A stretch of 64,000 bases of DNA from Massilia sp. CF038 (GCF_900129765.1 NZ_FQWU01000001.1:1736001-1800000), one strand, 5' to 3'. Counted from the stretch's first letter, positions 1-9,142 are shown. The notes: generated from the sequence alone by a model not told the origin. A program made the numbers and translations.

Positions 1-1
1 T

Positions 2-3000
2 CAGCGCATGCTGCGCGAGCACGCCTTTGACAGCGGCAGCCTGTTTGACGAAGAACTGGTCAGCGACGAACAAGCCCTGTTCGAGGACGCCGCCCACGAT
101 TACTGGCGCCAGAATGTGTATCCGCTCGATGCAGCGGCCCTGGCCATTTTGCTGGGCTGCTGGAACGATGTCGAGGTACTCAAACGCGATGTGCGCGAGT
201 TGGTACGCCGCGTGGGCGCCTTGGGCGAAGTGCCTGACGAAAGCCTGGCCACCTTGATCGCCCGGGTGGCGCGCGAACAGGCCGCGCAACTGGCGCAACT
301 GAAAGCCGGCTGGCACGCGCGCGCCAGCGAGATGGAGCAATGGATTGCATACCAGCGCGAACTGGCACCGAAGTGCTTCAACGGTAACAAGCTGCGCCCC
401 GATTCACTGGTGAAGTGGTTTGACGCGCTGCGCGCCTGGGCGCTGGACGAGGCCATGCACATGCCCGACCTGCCCGACACGGCCTGGCACCGCCTCACGC
501 CCGATGGCCTGACCGACGCCTTCAGCAAAGGCTTTTCGGTGGAGATCGCATCGTGCTTCGACTGCACTACCGAACTATGGGATGCGCTCAAGGGCATCGA
601 CCCGCTCGCGCACGCGTTGCACCGGCACGCTGCCAGCAGCATTGCCCGGCGCATGGCCCAGCTCAAGCAAAGCAAGCGCCAGTTCGGCTTTGCCGACATG
701 CTCGAGCGGCTCAAAAATGCGCTCGAGGGCCCCAACGGTGAAGCCCTGCGCGAACGGATCCGGGCCCAGTTCCCGGTGGCGATGGTGGACGAATTTCAGG
801 ATACCTCGCCCGACCAGTACCGCATCTTCAACCTGCTGTACCGGGTGGCAGAGAACGAGCGCACGCATGGCCTGTTCCTGATTGGCGACCCGAAGCAGTC
901 GATTTACGGTTTTCGTGGCGCCGACATTCACAGTTACCTTGACGCCCGGCGCGCCACCGAAGGGCGCCACTACCAGCTGGGGACCAACTACCGCTCCACG
1001 GCAGCGCTGGTGGCGGCGGTGAACCGGCTGTTCCTGCACGCTGAAGGCGATGGCGACCGTCCCGGCTTTGCCGCTGGGGCCTTCCGCTTCCGCAAGGGTG
1101 GCGTCAATCCGCTGCCGTTCGAGGCCGTGGACGCGCGCGGGCGCAGCCAGGAGCTGGTCGGCGTCGAAGGGCCGTACCAGGCGCTGGCCATCTGCAGCAC
1201 GCCACGTGATGATTTACGCGCCGACGATTACCTGGAATTTTTTGCCCACCACGCGGCCGAGCATATCGTCACTCTGCTCAATGACCCTGCCGTCGGCTTC
1301 CGGGATGGTGCAGTCTTCCGCCGTTTGCTGCCGGCCGATATCGCGATCCTGGTGCGTAACCGGCGCGAAGCAACGGCCATCCGGCGCGCACTGGAACAGC
1401 GCAAGGTGGCCAGCGTCTACCTGTCCGACAAGGATTCGGTGGTCGAAAGCGAGGAAGCATTCGACGTGCTGCGCTGGCTGCACGCGGTCGCCAATCCCCT
1501 TGACGGGGCGCTGGCCCGGGCCGCCTTTGCCACCCGCACGGCGGGCTTGAGTCTGGCCGAGCTGGCACGCATGTCCTCGGACGAACTGGCGTGGGAAGAG
1601 CGGGTGGAGCAGCTCAAGAGCCTGCACATCATCTGGCAGCGCCAGGGCGTGCTGGCCATGCTGCGCCGCTTCATCCATGAACTGGGCTTGCCGGCAGCGC
1701 TGCTGCAAACGCCCGGTGGCGAGCGTCGCCTGACCAATCTGCTGCACCTGGCCGAGCTGCTGCAGTCCGCCAGCGCCCAGCTCGACGGCGAGCTGGCCCT
1801 GATCCGCTGGTTTGGCGAACAGGTGGCAGGGCAGGGCGAAGGCGGTGACGAGCGGGTGCTGCGCCTGGAAAGCGATGCGGAGCTGGTCAAGGTGGTTACG
1901 GTGCACAAGTCCAAGGGGCTGGAATATCCCCTCGTGTACCTGCCGTTTGCCGTCAGCGCGCGCAAGACCGAGCGGCGCAACCGCAGTTTCTTCGAGTATG
2001 TGGGCGCGGACGGCGAGCGCCGCATCGACCTGGGGCTGTCCGACCTGGCCCTGGCCGCCGTGGAGCGGGCCCGCATCGAGGAAGACTTGCGCCTGCTGTA
2101 CGTGGCCCTGACCCGTGCGCGCCACTTCTTGTGGCTGGGCGTGGCAGCCATTGCCGCGCGCAAGAGTGGCGAGAACAAGCTGCACGATTCCGCACTTGGC
2201 TATCTGCTGGCCGGGGGGCAGCCCCTGGGCGCTGGCGAAATGGGCGAGCGCTGGGAGCAGCTGCGTGGCGACATGACCTCGATCGTGCTGCATACGCTGC
2301 CCGCCGCCGAAGGCATGACCATGCTGGCGCGCAGCGAAGAGCGCGCGCCGCTGGTCGACGCAGCCCGCTTTGGCGCCAGTTTCGAGCGCAACTGGAGCGT
2401 TGGCTCCTTCACGTCGCTGACACGGCAGACCGGCACCGCCCCCATGCGCGCCCAGGAAGAAACCCTGCTCGAGGACGAGGAGCCCGCCCAGGCGCTGGCC
2501 CAGCGGGTCGACGACGCTCCCTGGCACCGATTCCCGCGCGGCTCGGTACCGGGTAACTTCCTGCACGAGCAGCTGGAATGGATGGCGCAAGAGGGTTTCG
2601 CCGTCGCCGACGATGCGCAATTTACCGAACGCCTCGGGCAACGGGTCGAGCGCGCTGGCTGGGGTCATCGGCGCGAGGACGCCATTGCCTGGCTGCGCAC
2701 GGTGGCCCTCACGCGCCTGCCGCCGCTGGGCGCGGCGCTGGCGGAGATTGACACCCTGCTGCCTGAAATGGAATTCTGGTTCCCCAGCGAGCAGCTCAAC
2801 AGCGTCACGCTCGACCAGTTATGCCGCGCGCACCTGCTCAAGGGGACCGCGCGCGCAGCGCTGCCCGAACGCGAGCTGCACGGCATGCTCAAGGGCTTTG
2901 CCGACCTGGTGTTCGAGCACGAGGGCCGCTACTGGGTGCTCGATTACAAATCGAATTCGCTGGGCGGCGGTGACGCAGCTTACACCAGAGCGGCCATGGC

Positions 3001-3238
3001 CAACGGCATGGCCGCACACCGGTACGACATCCAGGGCGCACTCTACATGTTGGCCTTGCACCGCCTGCTGCGCAGCCGCCTGGGCGATGCTTACCAGCCG
3101 CATGCGCAGCTGGGCGGGGCCATTTTTCTGTTCCTGCGCGGGATCGCCAACACCAGCACCCATGGCTGCTACCTGCTTGAAGCGGACATTGCACTGCTCG
3201 ATGCGCTCGACCGCCTGATGGGCGCGGAGGACAAATGA
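2..3238 (+). CDS. recB: RecBCD exodeoxyribonuclease V, beta subunit (5' end cut off)
   Basis: This is the 3'-5' helicase and nuclease subunit of RecBCD, which processes double-strand DNA ends for recombination. The reading frame is already open at the window edge. The Walker A region expected near the N-terminus lies upstream, so roughly 130-150 residues are missing by comparison with E. coli RecB (1180 aa). Visible UvrD-type helicase motifs are the DExx box VDEFQDTSPDQYR (about residue 259 of the visible part), GDPKQSIYGFRGAD (about 293), VHKSKGLEYPLVYL (about 630) and LLYVALTRARH (about 695). The C-terminal nuclease site is intact: GFADLVFEHEGRYWVLDYKSN has both acidic residues and the lysine. 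Its TGA overlaps the recD ATG, so the two are translationally coupled. recC is expected just upstream. Confidence 0.96.
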   Translation, partial: QRMLREHAFDSGSLFDEELVSDEQALFEDAAHDYWRQNVYPLDAAALAILLGCWNDVEVLKRDVRELVRRVGALGEVPDESLATLIARVAREQAAQLAQLKAGWHARASEMEQWIAYQRELAPKCFNGNKLRPDSLVKWFDALRAWALDEAMHMPDLPDTAWHRLTPDGLTDAFSKGFSVEIASCFDCTTELWDALKGIDPLAHALHRHAASSIARRMAQLKQSKRQFGFADMLERLKNALEGPNGEALRERIRAQFPVAMVDEFQDTSPDQYRIFNLLYRVAENERTHGLFLIGDPKQSIYGFRGADIHSYLDARRATEGRHYQLGTNYRSTAALVAAVNRLFLHAEGDGDRPGFAAGAFRFRKGGVNPLPFEAVDARGRSQELVGVEGPYQALAICSTPRDDLRADDYLEFFAHHAAEHIVTLLNDPAVGFRDGAVFRRLLPADIAILVRNRREATAIRRALEQRKVASVYLSDKDSVVESEEAFDVLRWLHAVANPLDGALARAAFATRTAGLSLAELARMSSDELAWEERVEQLKSLHIIWQRQGVLAMLRRFIHELGLPAALLQTPGGERRLTNLLHLAELLQSASAQLDGELALIRWFGEQVAGQGEGGDERVLRLESDAELVKVVTVHKSKGLEYPLVYLPFAVSARKTERRNRSFFEYVGADGERRIDLGLSDLALAAVERARIEEDLRLLYVALTRARHFLWLGVAAIAARKSGENKLHDSALGYLLAGGQPLGAGEMGERWEQLRGDMTSIVLHTLPAAEGMTMLARSEERAPLVDAARFGASFERNWSVGSFTSLTRQTGTAPMRAQEETLLEDEEPAQALAQRVDDAPWHRFPRGSVPGNFLHEQLEWMAQEGFAVADDAQFTERLGQRVERAGWGHRREDAIAWLRTVALTRLPPLGAALAEIDTLLPEMEFWFPSEQLNSVTLDQLCRAHLLKGTARAALPERELHGMLKGFADLVFEHEGRYWVLDYKSNSLGGGDAAYTRAAMANGMAAHRYDIQGALYMLALHRLLRSRLGDAYQPHAQLGGAIFLFLRGIANTSTHGCYLLEADIALLDALDRLMGAEDK

Positions 3239-5157
3239 ACAAACCTGACCCGATCGAGCAGCTGTGGGAAGGTGTGGAGGCGCTGACGGAGGCGGGCGAA
3301 CTGCGCCGCTTGTCGGGGACGTTTGCGCGTTTCGTCGGCACGCTGGGGCATACCAGCGCGCCGCTGATGCTGGCCTGCGTGCTGCTGTCGGAACTGGAGG
3401 GGCGTGGGCACAGCTGCCTGGTGCTTGACGAACTGGCAGCCGGCCCGGCAGCCCTGATGGGGTGGAGCGATGAACAATGGCGCCAGCTGGCCGGCGCCAT
3501 CGCGCTGCCGAAAACGGTGGCTGCCTGGCGCACCCAGTTGACGGGCTGCGACCAGGTCTGGCACGTCGGCGACCTCGATTTCGACCAGCCCCTGGTGCTC
3601 GATGGCGAACGGCTCTACCTGCGCCGCTACTGGCGCGACGAGACCCTGGTCGCGCACGCGATTCGCACGCGTGCACGCAGCCTGCGGCCGGTGGACACAG
3701 CCCAGGCGCGCATCTGGCTCGACCTGCTTTTTGACAGCGAGCTGCGCGCCGAACCGCCCGACTGGCAAAAGATCGCCTGTGCGGTAGCGCTGCGCGGCTC
3801 GGTGGCCATCATCACGGGCGGTCCCGGCACCGGCAAGACGTACACCGTGGCGCGCCTTCTGGCCTTGCTGTTTGCGATGGCGCCCGATGCAGCGCGCCAG
3901 CGCGTCGCCCTGGCTGCGCCCACCGGCAAGGCTGCCGCGCGCCTGAAGCAATCGATCGACAAGGCCCTGACCGAACTGGCCGACAAGGTGGGCGGCGCCT
4001 TGCCACTGCGCGAACTGACTGAACGCATGGGGGCGGCGCGCACCTTGCATAGCCTGCTGGGCGCGCGCCCCGACACGCGCAGCTTCGCCCACCACGCCGG
4101 CAACCCGCTTGACATCGACGTTCTGATTGTCGACGAAGCGTCCATGGTGCACCTGGAGATGATGGCATCGCTGCTGGACGCGCTGCCCGACGGCGCGACC
4201 CTGATCCTGCTGGGGGACAAAGACCAGCTGGCGTCGGTGGAAGCCGGGGCCGTGCTGGGCGACTTGTGCCGCGACGCCCAGGCTGGCGGCTACACGGCCG
4301 ACACGGTGGCGTACGCGCTCGCCGCCAGCGGCGAAACCGTGCCCGAGGCCTTCCACGGCCATGCCAACGCCCTGGCGCAGCAAACCGTCATGCTCAGGCG
4401 CAGCCGCCGCTTCGGCGGTCCGATCGGGCAACTGGCGCACGCCGTCAACCAGGGCGACGCCGCGCGCGCCGAAGCGGTGCTACGCGAAGGCGGTGTGCTG
4501 CACTGGATCGAGCACGCGCACCAGCACCACGTGGTGCAACTGGCCGCTGACGGTTACGCGGCCTACCTCGGCTTGATCGCCGACGGTGCCGGCAGCAGCC
4601 CGCATGCACACTGGGTGCGCTCGGTGCTGCACAGCTTTGAATCGTTCCGCATCCTGTGCGCCGTGCGCGACGGCGAATGGGGCGTCGGCGGCTTGAACGA
4701 TGTGATCGAGCAGCGCCTGGACGCGGCAGGCATGATCCGGCGCCGTGGCGAATGGTATGTGGGACGTCCGGTCATGATCACCCGTAACGATTACGGCACT
4801 GGCGTGTTCAACGGCGACATCGGCCTGACCTTGCCCGACCCGGCGCGCCCGGGATCGCTGCGCGTGTACTTTTTGGAAGGCGATGAAGTGCGCAGTGTAC
4901 TGGCAACCCGGCTGCGCCATGTCGACACGGCCTACGCAATGACGGTGCACAAATCGCAGGGCTCGGAATTCCGGCACACGGTGCTGGTCTTGCCGCGCGA
5001 GCGGGGCGCCATGATCGCGCGCGAGCTGATCTATACCGGCATTACCCGTGCCAGTGCCCAATTCACCCTGGTCACGCCCGGCAGCGCCGTACTGGCCGAA
5101 GCCATTGCCCGGCGTACCCGCCGCGCCAGCGGCCTGCGCGCCATGATCGACCACTGA
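3235..5157 (+). CDS. recD: RecBCD exodeoxyribonuclease V, alpha subunit
   Basis: This is the 5'-3' helicase subunit of RecBCD, 640 aa (E. coli RecD is about 608). It is a superfamily 1B helicase. Walker A GGPGTGKTYTV is at about residue 196, the Walker B/DExx motif IVDEASMVHLEMM at about 299, GDKDQLASVEAGAVLGDL follows, and the C-terminal helicase motifs TVHKSQGSEF (about 569) and ELIYTGITRA are present. The N-terminal 150 residues form the RecB-contact domain, less conserved as usual. The start ATG overlaps the recB stop (ATGA), which fixes it. A long palindrome follows the stop and separates this gene from the convergent pbpG. Nothing suggests inactivation. Confidence 0.96.
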   Translation: MNKPDPIEQLWEGVEALTEAGELRRLSGTFARFVGTLGHTSAPLMLACVLLSELEGRGHSCLVLDELAAGPAALMGWSDEQWRQLAGAIALPKTVAAWRTQLTGCDQVWHVGDLDFDQPLVLDGERLYLRRYWRDETLVAHAIRTRARSLRPVDTAQARIWLDLLFDSELRAEPPDWQKIACAVALRGSVAIITGGPGTGKTYTVARLLALLFAMAPDAARQRVALAAPTGKAAARLKQSIDKALTELADKVGGALPLRELTERMGAARTLHSLLGARPDTRSFAHHAGNPLDIDVLIVDEASMVHLEMMASLLDALPDGATLILLGDKDQLASVEAGAVLGDLCRDAQAGGYTADTVAYALAASGETVPEAFHGHANALAQQTVMLRRSRRFGGPIGQLAHAVNQGDAARAEAVLREGGVLHWIEHAHQHHVVQLAADGYAAYLGLIADGAGSSPHAHWVRSVLHSFESFRILCAVRDGEWGVGGLNDVIEQRLDAAGMIRRRGEWYVGRPVMITRNDYGTGVFNGDIGLTLPDPARPGSLRVYFLEGDEVRSVLATRLRHVDTAYAMTVHKSQGSEFRHTVLVLPRERGAMIARELIYTGITRASAQFTLVTPGSAVLAEAIARRTRRASGLRAMIDH

Positions 5158-5174
5158 GCGCGCCCCAAAAGCAA

Positions 5175-5226
5175 CACCGGGGTCAGACCACTTTTGCCGT
5201 TTCGCAAAAGTGGTCTGACCCCGGTG
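5175..5226. repeat. 22-bp perfect inverted repeat between convergent recD and pbpG
   Basis: The left arm (5175-5196) begins CACCGGGGTCAGACCAC and ends TTTTG. The right arm (5205-5226) is its exact reverse complement, and the loop is 8 nt (CCGTTTCG). There is no T-run on either side, so it is not a standard intrinsic terminator, though it could stop or stabilise both converging transcripts. Its sequence is unrelated to the CTCGCG repeats elsewhere in the window. It looks like a mobile REP-type palindrome, but only one copy is seen here. Confidence 0.85.
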
Positions 5227-5247
5227 CGGTGGGATTGGTGGGGCGCT

Positions 5248-6180
5248 TCAGCGGCGCTTGCGCAGGATGGCTTTGCTGTGGCGCGTCTTGGTGCTGCTGA
5301 CCTTGACGATACGAGCGTTGCTGGCAACCATGACCGGGCCGCGGGCGCGGGCGCGAGGACGGGCATGCGCCACCACGGGGGCCGCTTCTTCACCCGAAAT
5401 GAAACGCCGGATATTCAACGCGTCCATGATGCGCGCCGAGCTGGCCTTGGCATTGAGCAGCACCAGGGTGGCGTTCTTGCCGGCGGACTTGATCTGCATG
5501 ATCAGGCATTTGCCTGCTTCTTCCGTGTAACCCGTCTTGGACAGGCCGATTTCCCAGCCCTTGGCGCCGACCAGGCGGTTGGTGTTACGGTACTCGACGT
5601 TGCGCCCGTTGATATTGATGAAGTCGCTGGACTCGGTCGTGATCTGGGCAATTTGCGGATAGGTCGAGGCGGCTGTGGCCATCTTGATCAAGTCCTGGGC
5701 GGTCGATTTGTTGTTGGGCGACAGGCCGGTTGGCTCTTCGATCACGGTATTGGTCATGCCCAATGCCGCAATCTTGGCGCGCACGGCAGCCTTGAACGCG
5801 ACCGGGCCACCGTCGAAGGTGCGCGCGAGCGAAGCGGCTGCCCGATTGTCAGACGACATCAGCGCCAGGCGCAGCACATCGGCCCGGCTGATATGCGAGC
5901 CCACAGGCACGCGCGAAGTGCTGTGCTTGACGATATCCACGTCGCCCTGCTCGATGGCGATGAGTTCATTCATATCCTGATTGGCATCGAGGACGACCAT
6001 GGCGGTCATCAGCTTGGTCAAGGACGCGATCGGCACGATTTCGCCGGCGTTCTTTTCCAGCAGCACTTTACCGGTGTCGTTTTCGACCACCAGCACCGAC
6101 TGCGAGCCGAACGGCACCGCTGCCACCGCCGCCATCGCGGAGATCGACATCAGTACCGATACGATTATTTTTTTGATCAT
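5248..6180 (-). CDS. pbpG: D-alanyl-D-alanine endopeptidase (penicillin-binding protein 7/8 type)
   Basis: This is a periplasmic low-molecular-weight PBP of peptidase family S11 that cuts peptide cross-links in peptidoglycan. It is 310 aa with a signal peptide (MIKKIIVSVLMSISAMAAVA). All three penicillin-binding motifs are present: SLTK (S53, K56), SDN (110-112) and KTG (215-217). The chosen ATG is preceded by AGGA at good spacing. An upstream in-frame ATG adds 12 residues that do not look like a signal peptide. The short length and lack of a membrane-anchoring C-terminal domain fit PbpG rather than DacA/DacC. The last 40 residues are very basic (RPRARARG, ending LRKRR), which could hold it on the anionic cell wall or membrane. 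Confidence 0.9.
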   Translation of the reverse strand: MIKKIIVSVLMSISAMAAVAAVPFGSQSVLVVENDTGKVLLEKNAGEIVPIASLTKLMTAMVVLDANQDMNELIAIEQGDVDIVKHSTSRVPVGSHISRADVLRLALMSSDNRAAASLARTFDGGPVAFKAAVRAKIAALGMTNTVIEEPTGLSPNNKSTAQDLIKMATAASTYPQIAQITTESSDFININGRNVEYRNTNRLVGAKGWEIGLSKTGYTEEAGKCLIMQIKSAGKNATLVLLNAKASSARIMDALNIRRFISGEEAAPVVAHARPRARARGPVMVASNARIVKVSSTKTRHSKAILRKRR

Positions 6181-6389
6181 GTGTTGGAATCCTGGCTGGC
6201 TATAGCTATAGAGCAACTGTATGCGACGAAGATATCATCATCGCTCAGCTATGTCTACGGTGCACAAAACAAAAGCAGGCGGAAGCAGGGAACTTCCAAC
6301 AGAAATCTATGCTTTTAGGCAGCCTTTTTGCATATTTGAAAGCAAATCAGGCAATTGGCGAGCGGAGAGCTTGCCGGCTGGCTTTTTTC

Positions 6390-6421
6390 GGCGGGCACTC
6401 GTCGTTTGGGGAATGCCCGCC
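6390..6421. other. 8-bp-stem hairpin downstream of the sulfate-binding protein gene
   Basis: GGCGGGCA (6390-6397) pairs with TGCCCGCC (6414-6421). It sits 11 bp past the 3' end of the minus-strand sulfate-binding protein gene. On that strand it is followed by A residues rather than T residues, so it is not a canonical terminator. It may protect the 3' end. The rest of the 6181-6432 gap shows nothing I recognise. Confidence 0.5.
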
Positions 6422-6432
6422 ATTCAATGCAA

Positions 6433-7449
6433 TTACTTGGTTGCGTAAATCTTGTCGAACTCACCACCATCATCGAAGTGTTTCTTTTGCGCAGCTTTCC
6501 AGCCGCCAAATACGTCATCCACAGTGAACAGGGAAATTGGCTTGTAGTTGGCAGCAAATTTCTTGGCAACCGCGTCCGAACGCACGCGCAGGAAATGTTT
6601 GGCGCCAATGGCCTGACCTTCTTCGGAGTACAGGAAGTTCAGGTAAGCCGTGGCCTGTTTGCGCACGCCGCGTTTGTCGACCACTTTGTCGATCACTGCC
6701 ACAGGCGACTCGGCCAGGATGGAGACGCTTGGATAGACCACTTCGAAGTTGTCGCCAAATTCGGTACGCACCATTTGCACTTCGTTTTCAAACGTGACCA
6801 GGGCGTCGCCGATCTGGCGCTGGGTGAAGGTGGTGGTGGCAGCACGGCCACCACCGTCCAGGACCGGCACGTTCTTGAAAATCTTGCCTACCAGCTCGCG
6901 CGCCTGCGCTTCGGTACCGCCTTTTTTCAGCACCGAGCCCCATGCGGCCAGATAGGTGTAGCGGCCGTTGCCGGCAGTTTTGGGATTCGGAATGACCACC
7001 GCCACGCCAGGCTTGGCCAGGTCGTCCCAGTTCTTGATCTGCTTGGGGTTGCCTTTGCGGACCAGGAATACCATGGTCGAATAGTAGGGAGCGGCGCCGT
7101 TCGGGAACTTCTTGGCCCAGTCGGCCGCGACCAGGCCGCGATCGGCCAGCATGTCGATGTCATTGGCCTGGTTCATGGTCACGACAGACGCTTCCAGCCC
7201 GTCCGCAACCGAGCGCGCCTGCTTGCTCGAACCACCGTGGGATTGCTTGACGGTGACGGTCTCACCGGTTTTCTTTTTGTAGTCGGCAATAAAGGCAGGG
7301 TTGATGTCCTTGTACAGCTCGCGTGCCACGTCGTAGGACACGTTCAGCAGTTCGGTATCCGCGGCCTGGGCCGTGAAGGGCAGGGCGCTCATGCCCAGCG
7401 CCAGGGCCAGGATCCAGCGGCGGGAAACGGAAGTGTTGTTAGTATGCAT
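6433..7449 (-). CDS. sbp: Sulfate/thiosulfate ABC transporter substrate-binding protein
   Basis: This is a periplasmic sulfate-binding protein of 338 aa, the usual size. A signal peptide covers about residues 1-29 (RRWILALALGMSALPFTAQA) and the mature protein starts near ADTELLNVSYD. Family motifs seen are NVSYDVARELYKDINPAF, QSHGGSSKQARSV (sulfate-contacting loop), NPKTAGNGRYTYLAAW and FENEVQM. The usual partners (cysT, cysW, cysA) are not adjacent, so the transporter's membrane and ATPase parts must be elsewhere. In related bacteria such genes are induced by sulfur starvation through CysB. I saw no confident CysB site. Confidence 0.93.
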   Translation of the reverse strand: MHTNNTSVSRRWILALALGMSALPFTAQAADTELLNVSYDVARELYKDINPAFIADYKKKTGETVTVKQSHGGSSKQARSVADGLEASVVTMNQANDIDMLADRGLVAADWAKKFPNGAAPYYSTMVFLVRKGNPKQIKNWDDLAKPGVAVVIPNPKTAGNGRYTYLAAWGSVLKKGGTEAQARELVGKIFKNVPVLDGGGRAATTTFTQRQIGDALVTFENEVQMVRTEFGDNFEVVYPSVSILAESPVAVIDKVVDKRGVRKQATAYLNFLYSEEGQAIGAKHFLRVRSDAVAKKFAANYKPISLFTVDDVFGGWKAAQKKHFDDGGEFDKIYATK

Positions 7450-7655
7450 ATGTTCGATTGAGCCGACTATTGTAGGAACGGACTAGCATAGTCTAAAATC
7501 CGCAGCCAAAACGGAAGTACTGTTTTGTCATATGCTTAGATCTGTTGGTGCGTCAGTACAACCACGCCTTGGCTGGGTTTGCTGTATATTCGGGTTGCGC
7601 GCTTGAGCTGCGGTAATAGGTCTTTCAGGCCGTAACGGTTAATGGTGAGTTTGAT

Positions 7656-8180
7656 ATGGTGATCGACATTCGTACTGCCGCACTGGAAGATGCATCCGCC
7701 GCTTGCCACGTGCTGCGCCGTTCGATTGCCGAATCCTGCGAACTGGACCACCGCCAGCAGCCCGACATCCTTCAGTCGTGGCTGGGTAACAAAACCCCCG
7801 ACAACATCGCCAGCTGGATCGCTTCCCCGAGCAATTACACTGCCGTCGCCCTGCGCGACGGCGAGCTGGTTGGCGTTGCCCTGGTCACCCAGGCTGGCAA
7901 GCTCTCGCTGTGCTACTTGTTGCCCGAGGCGCAACATGCAGGCATCGGCAAGGCCTTGCTGGAAAAGTGTGAACAGCAGGCGCGCGCATGGGGCGTCAGC
8001 GTGCTGCGCCTGCATGGCACCGCCACGGCACGCGCCTTTTTCGCACGCAATGGCTACGTGCTGGCAGGGAAAGAAAAGTCCTGCTATGGCGTCGAGTGCG
8101 ATTTCTTCTGGAAGAAGTTGAACGTCCCCGCGGGCAGCGAATCGGAGTCGAAACGATTCTGCAGCTGTAGCGCGCAGTAA
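7656..8180 (+). CDS. GNAT-family N-acetyltransferase
   Basis: A 174-aa protein with one Gcn5-related acetyltransferase domain, so it probably moves an acetyl group from acetyl-CoA to an amine. The acetyl-CoA-binding motif A is LLPEAQHAGIGKALLEKC (about residues 88-105), with HAGIGKA in the place of the usual Q/RxxGxG/A. The later stretch ARAFFARNGYVLAGKEK is the typical C-terminal beta-bulge region (FFxxxGF/Y). The last 20 residues are low-complexity and serine-rich and lie outside the fold. The substrate cannot be told, and no neighbour suggests one. Confidence 0.82.
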   Translation: MVIDIRTAALEDASAACHVLRRSIAESCELDHRQQPDILQSWLGNKTPDNIASWIASPSNYTAVALRDGELVGVALVTQAGKLSLCYLLPEAQHAGIGKALLEKCEQQARAWGVSVLRLHGTATARAFFARNGYVLAGKEKSCYGVECDFFWKKLNVPAGSESESKRFCSCSAQ

Positions 8181-8228
8181 TTCTTGCTTGCGCTATAGTA
8201 GCGGCCTCGCTGCCACCTTTGTTTCTTC

Positions 8229-8963
8229 ATGATTTCCCGTCGCGCATTTCTCCATCAAGGCGTCTGCCTGTCCACCCTGGGTTTGATCTCCGTGCCACTG
8301 ATTGGTTGCGCCGCACCGGCGCCTGCCAAGACCAAGGCCAAGTCCGCCGCTGCCAAGCCGGCCGTTGCCAAGGCCAAGGTCAAGCCGGCTGCACCGAAGC
8401 CGGCTGCTCCACCGGTCGAAGCCCCAGCGGTTGCGATGGCGCCGCCGCCCGATATCTTTGATGCCCAAGCCCTGGATCTGGAATTCTGGCTCAAGCCGCG
8501 CACCTTGACCGTGACCCGTCCGCAAAGTGGCGAAAAGGCGTCAGTGCTGTACTGGAAAGATGGCGAAATCATCGATTCGGCCTACCAGGAGCTGTGCCAC
8601 CTGCTGCGCGACGTGAATGGCAAGGAAACCGCGCCGATCGATCCGAAGTTGTTTGAAACTCTGTGGGGGACACAGGCGTTCATCGCCCGTTACGGGATTG
8701 ATGAGCCACTGGAAATCCTGTCTGGTTACCGGACAGCCAATTCCAACGCCAAGCTGATCGAACAGGGCGTGCCGGCAGCGCGCCAGTCGCTGCACATCCA
8801 GGGCAAGGCAGCCGATATCCGGATTGCCAACCTGAATGCGGAAGTGCTGGGCGGTTTGGTGCGCAGTTTCCGTCAGGGCGGGGTGGGGTTTTATTACCGC
8901 GCCGGACCGCGTGGCGGCTGGATTCATGCCGATACGGGTTTGCAGCGGATCTGGAAGGGCTGA
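8229..8963 (+). CDS. MepK/YcbK-like (DUF882, peptidase M15-type) murein endopeptidase, probable lipoprotein
   Basis: A 244-aa exported protein. The N-terminus MISRRAFLHQG carries a twin-arginine (Tat) motif, and LIGC at 24-27 is a lipobox, so it may be a Tat-exported lipoprotein. An Ala/Lys/Pro-rich linker follows (about 28-72). The C-terminal domain carries the zinc-peptidase signature SLHIQGKAADIRI (His and Asp ligands) and WIHADTG (last His), as in E. coli MepK (YcbK), which cuts meso-DAP cross-links. SGYRTANSNAKL is also typical. Catalytic function is inferred from these residues. It stands alone, with no operon partner. Confidence 0.87.
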   Translation: MISRRAFLHQGVCLSTLGLISVPLIGCAAPAPAKTKAKSAAAKPAVAKAKVKPAAPKPAAPPVEAPAVAMAPPPDIFDAQALDLEFWLKPRTLTVTRPQSGEKASVLYWKDGEIIDSAYQELCHLLRDVNGKETAPIDPKLFETLWGTQAFIARYGIDEPLEILSGYRTANSNAKLIEQGVPAARQSLHIQGKAADIRIANLNAEVLGGLVRSFRQGGVGFYYRAGPRGGWIHADTGLQRIWKG

Positions 8964-8986
8964 CAGCAGACGCTGCTGGCCAAAAT

Positions 8987-9068
8987 TGGTGCGGGGCCCG
9001 GGGATCGAACCCGGTTATCAGTCAGCGACCATGGTCGTTACTGGGCTTTACCAATAAGCGAGCCTCGC
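8987..9068 (-). tRNA. tRNA-like element with abnormal anticodon arm (possible tRNA pseudogene)
   Basis: On the minus strand one can fold an acceptor stem GCGAGGC/GCCCCGC (one A-C mismatch), a D arm (GCTT, loop ATTGGTA, AAGC), a perfect T arm CCGGG-TTCGATC-CCCGG, discriminator A and an encoded CCA. Where a normal tRNA has a 17-nt anticodon arm plus a 4-5-nt variable loop, there are 29-30 nt that instead form a long hairpin (outer CAGT/ACTG, inner CGACCATGGTCG palindrome). No 7-nt anticodon loop with T33 can be drawn. It could be a decayed gene, one carrying a small insertion, or an unusual structured RNA. No amino acid is assigned. Confidence 0.5.
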
Positions 9069-9142
9069 ATTGACAGAATATGCGAGAAATACCTCTTCAC
9101 AATAAGAATTTACACTAAACAAGATAAATTCTTTTAAGGCAT

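Noticed and set aside
6390-6421. Intrinsic terminator for the sulfate-binding protein gene
   Set aside because: On that strand the hairpin is followed by A residues, not T.
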